Of a DNA stretch of 64,000 bases, positions 48,107-58,689 are shown in pieces. The notes beneath the pieces were generated by a model. That model saw nothing but the letters and a program-made list of their open reading frames with translations, was not told the origin of the DNA and did not search any database. Made by a program: the position numbers and the translations under genes. Origin of the DNA: Megachile rotundata (Eukaryota; Arthropoda; Insecta; Hymenoptera; Megachilidae); the NCBI RefSeq assembly GCF_050947335.1, contig NC_134993.1:7874001-7938000 (forward strand), in the 5' to 3' direction. Within the stretch, counting starts at the first letter, position 1. Every line of letters starts with the position of its first letter.

Positions 48107-51100
48107 TTATTTACAATGTCGATCGTTATACATAAAAGACGCGGTACATTTCTGATGACGCGGGCCGGTTAAACCTTTTGTTAATACGTCCGCTATCTGA
48201 TCGTTTGACGCTTTGTAAAAAACTTTTATTTCGCCGTCCTTTAATTTTTCTAAAACTCTTTTCGTGTACGCGCTTTGCCGCATTTTTATTTCCGTACCGT
48301 TGTGCTCAAATTCGATACCCAAACAATGTCCGATCTTCCCTAAATCCGTCATTTCGAATTTTTGCATGAGTTGTTTCTTAATGCGTTCTAACCATTTAAA
48401 ATCTTTCGCGGCTATTACTATATCGTCTACATATACGGCAAGAACGAGAAATTGCTCCCCCTTTCGCAATATATACACGCATGGATCAGCATGGAGGGGG
48501 ACGAAATCCATGTTTCGCAATTCTTCGTCGAGGCGTTTATTCCATTGCCTACCCGCTTGTTTCAAACCGTATAAAGCCTTTTTTATTTTACATACTTTAT
48601 CGCCGCTCGATAATTCGTTTAGCATTTTTCGCGCCTTATCACTATATTCTACGGGTCCGTCCGATATGATGTCGCGCAACGCGTCAGGGAGAATGTCCGG
48701 AATCGTCATGAAAATATCTTTATCGACTTCTCCATTCAAGTACGCAGTTGACACGTCCAATTGATGGACTTGCATATCGTATTCGACGGCTAGAGCTATT
48801 ATCATTCGTATCGAGCTCAATCTCGTAACGGGCGCGTGCGTTTCTTCGTAATCTAAACCCGGGCGCTGAGCAAAACCGCGTGCGACTAAACGCGCCTTCC
48901 TCCGCGTCACCTGTCCGTCGGTGTTTATTTTGTCGCGGAGAACCATGCGACACCCAATGACTTCGCGATCACGAGGGCGTTCAACGATCTCCCATACGTC
49001 GTTCTTTAACATCGCCGCTATTTCTTCCCGAATCGCGACACGCCACTCCGTTTTATCCGGGCCGGAAAGCGCGGTTTGCAGCGGTATCTCGGCCATACCA
49101 GCTGATTCCGTCGGATGCGAAGATACGGCGTCTTCGAATAATTCGTTCTCTCCTTCAGATTGAGAATCACTTTGAATATCGTTTTGAGTTTCGACCGTAC
49201 CGCGTACTTTTCTCGGCCTACCACGGCTCCCGGTCCGGATAATTCGTGGCCTACCTACCCGGTACCTGACTTCGTTCACGCGTGTCGGAATAGAATCGGA
49301 CTGTTGCGAAGGATTTATGGGCACTTCAACGATACTATTCTCGCGATCGATTGTTTGACTATCGTTTCTCAACTGATCCCTGCTTTCCATGACTTTCGAG
49401 GTTGTTTTATCATTTTGAATATCTATCTCTACATTATTGTCGGAATACGAATTCTCGTTTCTCGCTCGCTCTTCGCAATTTATTTTCAGTGGCCCTTTTA
49501 ACGTCTCGTCTGCCGATTTTACATCTCGAGATATATCGACGCGGTTCTCGTCGGGAAGCCATATTCTAAAACCCTTTGTTTCATCCGAATAACCGAGGAA
49601 TATTCCCTCTTGCGCGCGCGGTTCGAATTTCGACTTTTGACGGTCTCGAACTCGGGTTATGACCTTCGAACCAAAAACCTTGAAATACGACGCGTTCGGT
49701 ACTTTACGTGTCCATCGATAATAAGCGTTGTCGCCGTCGAGAGCGCGAGACGGTAATCTATTACGCGTATAATTCGCGTTCGCTATCGCCTCAGCCCAAA
49801 ATCGCTTCGACAGTCCCGCCTGGAGAAGTAAACATCGCGCCGTTTCAACTAATGTTCGATTTTTACGCTCGGCTACACCGTTTTGTTGAGGCGTGTGCGT
49901 TACGGTCAGTCGTCTTTTAATGCCGCACGAATTTAGGTATTCGTTAAACTCATTACTGAGAAACTCGCGACCATTATCAGACTGCAAATACTTTATTCGC
50001 GCGCCTGTTTGATTTTCAGCGAAATTTTTAAACTTTTTAAAAACAGATAACGCTTCGCTCTTTTGTTTCAAGAAAAAGACTTCGCACCATCGCGTATAAT
50101 CATCGATGAATAATATAAAATATCTCGCGCCGCCGATCGATTCGACGCTCATCGGTCCGCATATATCGGTATGAACTATCTCGAGAACACCTACGGCACG
50201 GTTCGAACTTTTTGGGAACGGTAATCTTGTCATTTTTGATCGCAAACAGATTTCGCAAGTAGGTAGTTTTTCGTCTTTTCCGAAGGAAACGCCGCGTATA
50301 CTTTTATCGCGATTTATTTTTCGCAAACTTTCCTCGTTAACGTGACCGAGACGCCGATGCCACAATTCCATATCATTTACCGTTTTTAAATTTGCATCGC
50401 TCACAAAAAACGCGGATTGTGCATAATATAAATTATCGCGTCGGTCAGCGGTGAAAATTGTTTCCCCGTCGGGCGCAAACACGGTGGCGTTATGCTTTCT
50501 AAACAGAACACTGCATCCCTTATCGGTAATTTTCGCGACCGACATAAGGTTCATGCGAAGGTCGGGAACGAACAACGCGTCGCGGAGTTCTATAGTTTTT
50601 CGCGAATTCGAGTCTTTTATGGATAATCGCACTGTACCTTGACCTTCCACCTGTGTTGATGCGCTGCTAGCGAGGTTTAACGTATCGCACGTTGACGTTT
50701 TCATCTCGACGAAAGAAGACGCGTCGCCGCTCATGTGGGATGAACAGCCGCTGTCGAGACACCATTTCCCTTCTGTACCCTTTTCGCGAATGCGTTGGTC
50801 AGCCTGGAAAGCGACTTCCTTCGCTCCTGGTGCACTGCTACTGGAAAAATCTTCTTTAGCCATTCCTGCAGTTGACTGCCGTTGCCCGTGGAACAGTCCG
50901 CGGCATTCCGAAACTCGATGTCCTATCTTTTTACAGCGGAAACAACGTAGTTTTTCCTTCGCGTTTTTATTCGGCTCTTCTGTTGCGGTATCATGGCGCT
51001 TCCATTGCGCTGTGTTTGACCTGTCCGGCTTGGTCGATTTTCTTACCCACATCGCGCTATCACTCGACTCTTTTGCTTTATCGGTTCGCGCAGCGCTCTC

Positions 51101-51652
51101 TTCTAAAATTTTTATTTTAAGCGCTTCGGGCGTCGGATATTCATCTCGGGATTCGATGGCCACCCGAAAATTTTCGAACGAACCGGGTAAACTGTACAGC
51201 AGAAGAACGGCGAGCATATCCGGGTTGATTTTAACCTCCATGTCTTCTAATTTGTCGACCGCGTCAAAGAAAGAGTTCATATGCGATCTCACGTCGTCGC
51301 CTTCTGCCATTTTTCGCAAAGCAAGCTGCTTCAATAGCGTCGCTTTTCGCGCCGGACCTTTCGACTGGTAAATACCTTCTAATTTCTTCCAGATCTCGTT
51401 CGATGTCTTGCAATTTTTAATTTGTTTAATTTCGGACGGGCTAATTGCTAATATCAAATCGGATCTTGCCTTTGCGTCCGCTTCGTCCCATTGTGTTGCC
51501 GCTTCGCCCTGAGTTACGTCGGGTCGTATTTTATTGCCATTAACGTACTTCCAGTTGTCGTTTTTTATCAGTAGAGCTTCCACTTGAATTTTCCACGTGT
51601 CGTAATTGTCTTTTCCGAGTGGTTCGATGCGCACTGAAGTTGAGGAACTCAT
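48107..51652 (-). CDS. Copia gag-pol polyprotein with RNase H deletion
   Basis: A 1181-residue polyprotein starting at an ATG in CAAGATGAG context, 127 bp inside the 5' LTR. Order seen: gag region (1-230); zinc knuckle Cys237, Cys240, His245, Cys250 (C-X2-C-X4-H-X4-C); aspartic protease Asp-Ser-Gly at 300-302; integrase zinc finger His432, His437, Cys466, Cys469; integrase core Asp496, Asp559, Glu595 (35 residues between the last two); reverse transcriptase with Asp966 and Tyr-Val-Asp-Asp at 1074-1077. The gag-protease-integrase-RT order is diagnostic of Ty1/copia. After residue ~1137 the frame jumps from the start of the RT-RNase H linker directly to the RNase H tail (Gln-Ile-Ala-Asp-Val-Leu-Thr-Lys at 1152-1159), so roughly 150 residues including the RNase H catalytic acids are missing in frame. 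Residues ~984-1019 look like an insertion relative to Drosophila copia. The gene is GC-richer than its surroundings. Confidence 0.95.
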   Translation of the reverse strand: MSSSTSVRIEPLGKDNYDTWKIQVEALLIKNDNWKYVNGNKIRPDVTQGEAATQWDEADAKARSDLILAISPSEIKQIKNCKTSNEIWKKLEGIYQSKGPARKATLLKQLALRKMAEGDDVRSHMNSFFDAVDKLEDMEVKINPDMLAVLLLYSLPGSFENFRVAIESRDEYPTPEALKIKILEESAARTDKAKESSDSAMWVRKSTKPDRSNTAQWKRHDTATEEPNKNAKEKLRCFRCKKIGHRVSECRGLFHGQRQSTAGMAKEDFSSSSAPGAKEVAFQADQRIREKGTEGKWCLDSGCSSHMSGDASSFVEMKTSTCDTLNLASSASTQVEGQGTVRLSIKDSNSRKTIELRDALFVPDLRMNLMSVAKITDKGCSVLFRKHNATVFAPDGETIFTADRRDNLYYAQSAFFVSDANLKTVNDMELWHRRLGHVNEESLRKINRDKSIRGVSFGKDEKLPTCEICLRSKMTRLPFPKSSNRAVGVLEIVHTDICGPMSVESIGGARYFILFIDDYTRWCEVFFLKQKSEALSVFKKFKNFAENQTGARIKYLQSDNGREFLSNEFNEYLNSCGIKRRLTVTHTPQQNGVAERKNRTLVETARCLLLQAGLSKRFWAEAIANANYTRNRLPSRALDGDNAYYRWTRKVPNASYFKVFGSKVITRVRDRQKSKFEPRAQEGIFLGYSDETKGFRIWLPDENRVDISRDVKSADETLKGPLKINCEERARNENSYSDNNVEIDIQNDKTTSKVMESRDQLRNDSQTIDRENSIVEVPINPSQQSDSIPTRVNEVRYRVGRPRIIRTGSRGRPRKVRGTVETQNDIQSDSQSEGENELFEDAVSSHPTESAGMAEIPLQTALSGPDKTEWRVAIREEIAAMLKNDVWEIVERPRDREVIGCRMVLRDKINTDGQVTRRKARLVARGFAQRPGLDYEETHAPVTRLSSIRMIIALAVEYDMQVHQLDVSTAYLNGEVDKDIFMTIPDILPDALRDIISDGPVEYSDKARKMLNELSSGDKVCKIKKALYGLKQAGRQWNKRLDEELRNMDFVPLHADPCVYILRKGEQFLVLAVYVDDIVIAAKDFKWLERIKKQLMQKFEMTDLGKIGHCLGIEFEHNGTEIKMRQSAYTKRVLEKLKDGEIKVFYKASNDQIADVLTKGLTGPRHQKCTASFMYNDRHCK

Positions 51653-51765
51653 CTTGACAAAAACTTTAACTTTTCACAACTTTTCACACTCACTGCACTA
51701 TCGCGAATTAAATTCGTCGTACTAAAAAATGTTCGTTTAATTTTCCACAAGCGACCAGAATGTGT

Positions 51766-51779
51766 CTGGGCCCATAACC
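51766..51779 (-). other. Primer-binding site, internal initiator-tRNA-Met type
   Basis: Right after the 5' LTR the minus strand reads GGTTATGGGCCCAG. This is complementary to the anticodon arm of initiator tRNA-Met (CTGGGCCCATAACC), as in Drosophila copia, where a half-tRNA rather than the tRNA 3' end primes reverse transcription. Confidence 0.9.
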
Positions 51780-51974
51780 TGTTAGGATTAGCTCCAGGAA
51801 AATAAACTGCAGTGCTGAGGTGAACGGAAAATACTTTAATAATATAAAAATGTCTTTACAAAATGCGCGGTGCTTCGTAGACGAAGGTAAAACTGTAACT
51901 GTAGGACAAAGCATCGTGATGCGTGTTCGGACGCGCATAGCGCAGTTCATTTGTTTTGTCCGTTACTTCCAACA
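51780..51974 (-). repeat. Copia 5' LTR
   Basis: 195 bp, the transcriptional start side of the element. Matches the 3' LTR at every base I compared. Confidence 0.95.
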
Positions 51975-52210
51975 TTTCCAAATTAACAAATTTCCAAATT
52001 AACAAATTTCCAAATTAACAAATTTCCAAATTAGCAAATTTCCAAATTAACAAATTTCTACATTAATAAATTTCCAAATTCCTAAATTTCAAAATTTTAA
52101 TATGCCCAAATTTGCACTTTTTAATTTCGAAATTACCAAATTCCTATTTTCCAACATTATAATTCCCAAATTTCCATATTGTTAAATGCCCAAATTTTCA
52201 ATTAAAAATA
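51975..52210. repeat. 8-bp array (AAATTTCC/AAATTAAC), right of copia
   Basis: Clean AAATTTCCAAATTAAC units from 51975 to about 52085, then decay. It continues the array at 47330-47837. Confidence 0.85.
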
Positions 52211-54399
52211 TATCTACACAAAATCGAAAACATCATTTCTCTTCACCCATTTAAATAAAACCTTAAATATGCAATAATCAAACCACCTCTACAAACATTG
52301 ATCATTGTCAGAGTGATTCAAATTGAGCGCCATTTGTGCTCTTACGTTTCTGTGTGACGTCAATTCCTGCAATGTTTCATCAGTTTTTATTGTAGATACG
52401 CCACGGTGGAGAATAAGTAAGAATAAAATAAGGTATTATACTATTTACATATTAAAATGATAACCAATGTGATAAGGGTTGTAATAATTAGGCACATAAA
52501 TATTTATTTATATATTTAACATTATTTAACGCTATTATACTTACTATAATAATGTACTTAACACTGCCATACTGCAGCAATTGAAAATGACGTCAGGTAG
52601 TATCTTCACTTTTACAAATCTTACCAAATATTTTCACAATATCTTGTTATACTTATTGTCCATAATTAATACGAATAATTGGAATACTAAAACAGTTAAT
52701 TAATACAAGTATTTTCAGGTAGAAAGAAATTTTTAATTATATAAAACAAAATGCAAATTATTAATGTATGTTACGAAGTGTTTTTAAAATTCGCGCCTTT
52801 GATTCGAACAGCGACATCTGCAATTGTGGGCCTTAGTCTCGTAGAAGCACTTATAGCGCCATGCCGCTTCAACATCGCGCTTTAACCGAATAATTCGTGA
52901 AAAACAAATTTGTATCAGTTTAAACAGAAAGTCTTTTATAATGTATAGCATCAGAAAAGCACTATAATCACTAAAAAAATAAACGCGTATTGAAGATCGT
53001 GTGTGTGAGCGTGTGTTCTTAAAAAGGTTACGTACGAAACTGTCTAACAAACGCAAAACTGCACTGAGAAGACGTTAATTATCCGCACGAAGAAAGGTAA
53101 GTAAAAAAACTCTTAACAAAGTTTATATAATTATCGAATAGTTTATCAAATCAAATTTTAACCATAAATTACGCAATTCCCATTACAACGATTCTCGTTC
53201 GTATCGTGTAATGTATCGTCCCTAATATCAAGATACTCGGACACGTGTACCGTCGTAAAGCAGTTAAAAAAAACAGCCTGTTTACCGCATTTCGGCGAAA
53301 TCCTTTCAGTTTCAGACTAAAAATTATTCGTGCTTGATTAACTTCAATTTACATGGATGCTAGAAGTTAAAAAGAGTAATACGCGGCGACCGCGACGAAT
53401 TCCAACTCTCCACGAATAACTTTCCGTGCACGTAACAGAATTTTCTCTGTTGTACAGTTTCGCGTATATCCGGCGAAGGTTTTGTGATGCTCGCAGAAAA
53501 ATACGGGACCGACTTTCCTTTACAGCATGAAAGTTAGGTGTTCCACAACGAGTAGAACGATTCACCGCGTCGGGCATAACTTTCGCTACCAAAAATATGT
53601 AGCCCGTCGCTGAACGTATCGAATGTCGCAGTTTCGAGTTGCCGTGTCTGAGCCAGCTAAGTAAATCGTTCGCAGTCGAAAAGTTTCGCGACTGTTAACA
53701 ACAACAAACTCATCAAAACGAGCCTGACGTCCGATTCGGACAGATTTTGCCTTAGAGGCCAATTACGTGAGCAACTAGAATCCTGACAGGCTGTTGTCGT
53801 TGCCAGTTATAGTAGACGTTAACTTCGACTAAATTTCGCTCACGTCAGTCGAAAGACGCTCTACATACGATGAAACGTGATCTAGATTGTTTTGCTATGA
53901 AATTTAACCCTTAACGGTCACACTTCACTGGAATAATATGACACATTAGGACGGTTAAGATCTTTGCTACTAAAACTTCTTACAAAGAAGCTACTCTTTA
54001 TTTTAATTTAACAAAATTTAGAAATTTAGAAAGAAATAATTTTTTGAAAAGTGTGTTAATATTTCACAGGTGATTTTAGTAAATTTAAATGATGGATGTG
54101 AACAGTAATATTGAACGTGAAAAAGTTCATATTAGGGTTTCACAGAAAATTTAATAATTTTTTTGTATTTTCATGTAAAGAGCTAAAATTTTAGCTGGAC
54201 AATCTTGAGATGTAATATGTTAGTTTGAGGGAAAATACTGGGATTACAAAAAAGGTATTTATTCAGATTTTCAGAATACAGTAGATAAAATGAAAGATAA
54301 TTGACTGGGGTGGTTTCATGTTAAATTAAATTTATTGAGGTTTTTTTGAAATTAGATTTTATCTAATGTTTTCTTATGTTTGCTTAAATTTTAAATTCC
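52211..54399. other. Non-coding, with complex islands 52780-53100 and 53300-53880
   Basis: No protein domain is recognised in any frame. At 53093-53102, AAAG followed by GTAAGT is a perfect splice-donor consensus at the end of the first island, so a non-coding 5' exon ending at 53096 on plus is possible. There is no supporting acceptor or coding frame, so this is weak. Confidence 0.3.
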
Positions 54400-54740
54400 T
54401 AGAATCTCACAATTCTTGAGTTCTGAAGTATTCAAATTCTCAAATGATTAATTGCACAATTTGCAAATTCCTAAATCACTGAATTTTTAAATTATTGTGT
54501 TTCAATAATTGTAATTTTTAAATTCAAAAATTACCAATTTTTTAAATTCTCAAATATCTAAATTTTCACATCTCTAAATTTCCAAATCCCTAGATCTTCA
54601 AATTATCAAATTTTTAAATTCCCAAACCACTAAATTATCAAATTCCTAAATTCCCACATCACTAAATTCCCAAATCCCTAAATTCTTAAATCCCTAAATT
54701 CCCAAATCCCTAAATTTCCAAATCCCTAAATCCCTTTAAT
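54400..54740. repeat. 8-bp minisatellite, units AAATCCCT/AAATTCCC
   Basis: Octamers of the AAATNCCN type are clean at 54640-54735 and decay to the left. Confidence 0.85.
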
Positions 54741-56209
54741 ACCCAATAAATTTCTTAGTTTTTAATTTTGAACGTTTGTCCATCAATATCACCGAGCGCA
54801 GTTTTTCCTATAACGCCATTTTCCCTAGGGAAGCTTACACTACTGACCAGCATACGTTTCACGAAGATAGATCACCGTTTCATAAAACTTTGTATATGAA
54901 TATTATTCCGCAATATTCATTTTGATCAAATTAATTTTGTTTCAATCCGATCACGTATATAAATCGTACTTTAATGCTTTTTTCTATAAAAAATTGTTCC
55001 CGAGATACTGAATTAAATTTATTTTTCAGCTCCAACTTTGGAACCCATTATGATATGTCCGATATGGACGATTATCGATAAAATAATACTTGTCAAATAT
55101 TTTCTCGAATTCTCAATACATTTTCAGTTTCAGAATTTTATTTGGAAATGATCAATGGAATAACAGGTCTTCTTTATATTGTTATCATTGTTAAAACTAG
55201 CAAATTGATAAAAATTACCAGTTCACAAGCTCCTTATTTGTTAATTTCTTTTTTTACTTTATTTTTAATTTCAAATTATGTGTGCATATTATGGTATGGT
55301 TAATGATAATTATTTATATTTCAAAATGGTAACGAAATATTTTATTTATATTTTACAAACATTTTGGCAATTTTATTTTGTACATAATGAAAAAGTATAT
55401 AAAAAAAGATCCTGCATTAATAAACACGAAAGATGTTTTCGGCCAAATAAAATGGCGGGAAATACAAATAAGCGCAGAGTTCATTTTACGAAATATTCGT
55501 TTAATCAAATACATTGATTGCGTTCCTCTTAGTCAGCTGAAAGAAACAGTCCACTTTTATTCGCCATAAATGTGGTTAGCGTTCAAATTAGAAGTAATTT
55601 TCAAATAAAATAGTAACGAGCTATTTTACTTTGATGACTGAAAAATAAAGTTACTTTTCAGGCTTTTTATGCAATAAAACATTGCACATAAAAAGATTTT
55701 ATTATATTTTATTTTATGCTTTTTTTTTCTAAAAACATATGTCAAGAAGTGCATCCACGGTGCCGGTGATTTGTCAATTAAGACTTACAAGAGACAAAAA
55801 GTTTCAAAAGTTCATGTAACAAATAAGATCATGTGACAAATAACAGATCATGTTAATTATCATGAGTGTTGCTATTGCAGATACTACAACGAACGATTTA
55901 TCTTGAAAAATAGAGTCGTCCAAATTCAATAAAAATTGAAGAAGAAAATTCTTTCTTTCAAGACCTTTGTTCTGTATGATAAATTAAAGATATAAACGTA
56001 ACTGTATTATCTGTGGTACCTACATTCATGTTAATTAAAATTTCTTTTACGTCACGTGTTTCAAATGAACATGAACTGAGAAGTCTCATTTATAGATATT
56101 AACTTCATGCTAAAAATCATGAAATATGCTAAGATATATGAAAATTATTTTACAAATTTTATGTTACTTGTTAGTTTAAGTAATTCCTATAATTTATATA
56201 ATAATTCAC
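54741..56209. other. AT-rich non-coding DNA
   Basis: No gene or mobile-element end recognised. Frames at 55278-55569 have no motif. Confidence 0.4.
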
Positions 56210-56318
56210 CTAACTCTAGATGAATTCTATTATCTATGATAATTTGTGTGATTCATGTAAGTCATCTAATTCATATAATTTATGTAATTTATGTCATTTA
56301 TGCAGTTTATATAGTACA
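56210..56318. repeat. Degenerate TAATTTATG-like array, left of family-B MITE
   Basis: Repeated TAATTCATG/TAATTTATG words; the same kind of array resumes after the MITE at 57690-57840, so the MITE inserted into it. Confidence 0.65.
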
Positions 56319-56389
56319 TACAGCGTGTCTTACAATTAGTGTAGGCCCCTGAAATGGGGGGTAGTTGACGTAATTCTGAATAAGATTTC

Positions 56390-57220
56390 TGTTCCGAGTT
56401 GCTCGGAATATTATTAACGTAATATTTATGGGTGTTTTGTCGAACCTAAGAGCGCTTCACTCTTGCAATTTCAAATGGATCTCTAAGACCAATGGACGTC
56501 TTCACAGCTTGACGTTCTTAACAATTAACAATAGCTTTCTAACAAGCCAGAAAAGCACATCTTTCTAAATGCCAATATACCTTTTCTTAAGGAAGTTTAT
56601 TTCCATGGTCCTAAACTGTGCACCCCACTAAAGTGGGCCTACGCGCTTGAACTCTGATGATAAACACATGGTGCCCATTTATTACTTCCTTTGAAGGACC
56701 CAAATCACTTAACTGTTTGGGTCACCTTATTAACGACACCTTATTTACAATCCTGGAGTGAAGGCTAAAAATCTTAGAATCCCATTCACTGAACCATCTC
56801 ACCAATCAGTATTTTTCACAAATAACAATCTGTCCTGATTGGCCCTTTTTGGTAACGCCTTCACATCCTGAACTTCCTTCATTGCTTTCTTTTCTGGCTG
56901 TTTAGAGGCGACGAGTTAGTCTTAATTCAGCTTCCTTAGAATATACTTACTTCGGTCAGTCTTACATTAACTTTGTCACTATCAACGACTTTAACACACA
57001 ACAATCATTACAACTAGTGGGATGATGATCAACATCCTTCAATGACCTGGGCACACCAGTGTGGAGGACTCTGAGCCACTCGATAAATTCTATTATACAA
57101 TAATAATTCTACATATAATTCCACTACCGTAACAAGTTGTGGAAACGCCATGGGTCGACGAAGATTTACAACCTTCGTAAATAACTATAAATAGTTAATA
57201 TTTTACCCAGCGCGTGAACA
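56390..57220. mobile_element. Solo LTR nested in the family-B MITE
   Basis: An 831-bp insertion begins TGTTCCGAG and ends CGTGAACA, so its ends are TGTTC...GAACA. The 5-bp sequence ATTTC occurs on each side (56385-56389 and 57221-57225), and removing the insertion plus one ATTTC restores the MITE's inverted repeat. TG...CA ends with a 5-bp duplication fit an LTR; no internal retroelement sequence remains. Family and orientation are not determined; a BEL/Pao or other 5-bp-duplication clade is possible. Confidence 0.8.
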
Positions 57221-57300
57221 ATTTCCCCTTGCAAAAATTTGGTTCGAAGCTTCGTTTTTGACTTATTAAAGAAAAACACGGACCAATCAGAGCGCGAGGG

Positions 57301-57509
57301 TTATTACACGTTGGATTACTACGCGTTGATTAACTACGCGTTAGATTACCACGCGTTAGATTCCTACGCTTAGAATTACCACGCGTTGCATTACTATGCG
57401 TTGGATTACTACGCGTTGGATATCCACACGCTGGGTTACTACACGTTGTATTACTACGCGTTGGATTACCACGCGTTGGATTACCACGTGTTGGATAACT
57501 ACGCGTTAT
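57301..57509. repeat. 15-bp minisatellite inside family-B MITE (~14 units)
   Basis: Same unit as at 21409-22067 (TTACTACGCGTTGGA and variants) and the same flanking sequence (CAATCAGAGCGCGAGG on the left, GTTATCCGAAGCTG on the right), but about a third as many units. Confidence 0.9.
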
Positions 57510-57689
57510 CCGAAGCTGCCGCTCTCGCGTCTGCGCACGCGTAATCTTCGCGATCTGATTGGTCCGTATTTTTCCTTAATAACTCAAAACCGACGCTTCA
57601 AACCCTATTTTTCCAAAGGGAAATCTTATTCAGAATTACGTCATCTACCCCCATTTCTGGGACCTACACTAATTGTGAGACACCCTGTA

Positions 57690-57840
57690 TAATGCATATA
57701 ATTCATCTAATTTGTCGAATTTATGTAAGTCATATGAGTACATTACATCGTTCATGTCATTTATATAATTCACCCAGCTTATCTAATTTATATAATTTGT
57801 AGAATGTATACAATGCATATAATTCACATAAAATTCAATG
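57690..57840. repeat. Degenerate TAATTTATG-like array, right of family-B MITE
   Basis: Continues the array at 56210-56318: ATAATTCATCTAATTT and TAATTTATATAATTTG words. Confidence 0.65.
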
Positions 57841-58689
57841 TAATCTAAAAAGGTATACTTAATATTTAATGAAATGTTATACTGCTAAGTACTATTGTTA
57901 TGTTACATTGTAATGTTACATTATGTTTTATTGTTATTTTATATTGTTATATTACATTGCTATGTTATATTGTTATAAATATCATGTTATAGTATTATAA
58001 AGATTATGTTAATAAAACACAACAATATTATGCTTATTACATTTAATGCAAAGAAAATCTCTTAAAGCATGATAATCTTTTGTTCGGTAGAATGCATGGC
58101 TTTTCAAAAGAGGAAATGTGACTTCCACGAAAACAGCTTTATTTCCGTGTCCTGGAAAAACAGTGACTTTGAAGATATCAAAAAGCTTTTATTTCGAACG
58201 ATAGCTTGAAATGTACCGTATACGTGTCCAGAATTTCAAGTTGATCCACAGAGTAGTTTCTGAAAAAAATGTGCGCTCAGTTTGAAAAACAACGTTTCGA
58301 GACAAATGTGTTTAAAGTTTGTCATACCGTCACACGATGGATAACAACTGATTCCAGTTTCATACTTTCAGTTTCTTATGCAGCTTGACGTATAAAAATA
58401 TTAACAATTATTTAAGTATTAACAAATACCATTTATTAAATATTATATGATAAATATTTGTTCCATTTAATCTGAAAGGAAATCAATTTAAAAGAACATC
58501 TTGGACGTTGTTTCTTAAATATTTATAAGTTAAATTTTAAAAGTATTTTATAAATTTTATCATAATATTTTAGTAATGTATTTTCTAGAACCAAAATTGG
58601 AAGAATAAAAGCAAAAATCGATATTCTTGCTGATAGTGATAAAATATTCTCATAATGTAAGTCGTAGGATGAAAAATGATATATGTAGC
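57841..58689. other. Non-coding DNA
   Basis: Short ATTGTTATNTTA repeats at 57890-57990, then complex sequence with no gene recognised. Confidence 0.4.

Larger units (their letters stand above)
47838..51974 (-). mobile_element. Ty1/copia LTR retrotransposon, complete with target duplication
   Basis: A 4137-bp element with two 195-bp LTRs that look identical by eye, ends TG...CA, and the 5-bp target duplication TTTCC on both sides (47833-47837 and 51975-51979). It is transcribed leftward. A primer-binding site adjoins the right LTR and a polypurine tract adjoins the left LTR. One long frame encodes gag, protease, integrase and reverse transcriptase, but most of RNase H is deleted. Identical LTRs and a clean duplication point to a very recent insertion. 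Confidence 0.97.
56321..57687. mobile_element. Family-B MITE, copy 1, interrupted by a solo LTR
   Basis: The ends are CAGCGTGTCTTACAATTAG on the left and CTAATTGTGAGACACCCTG on the right, flanked by TA. The inverted repeats run inward about 140-160 bp once the inserted LTR (56390-57220) is set aside: AGATTTC at 56384-56389 continues with TTTCCCCTTGCAAAAAT after 57221. The centre carries the 15-bp minisatellite. No transposase. TA target and CAGGGTG-type ends suggest a Tc1/mariner-class non-autonomous element. Confidence 0.85.

Noticed and set aside
48264..51371. Frames up to 212 codons on the plus strand within the copia element
   Set aside because: Shadows of the real minus-strand gag-pol frame.
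51766..51779. tRNA gene fragment (CTGGGCCCATAACC)
   Set aside because: Only 14 nt match, exactly at the primer-binding position of the copia element, with no tRNA fold around it.
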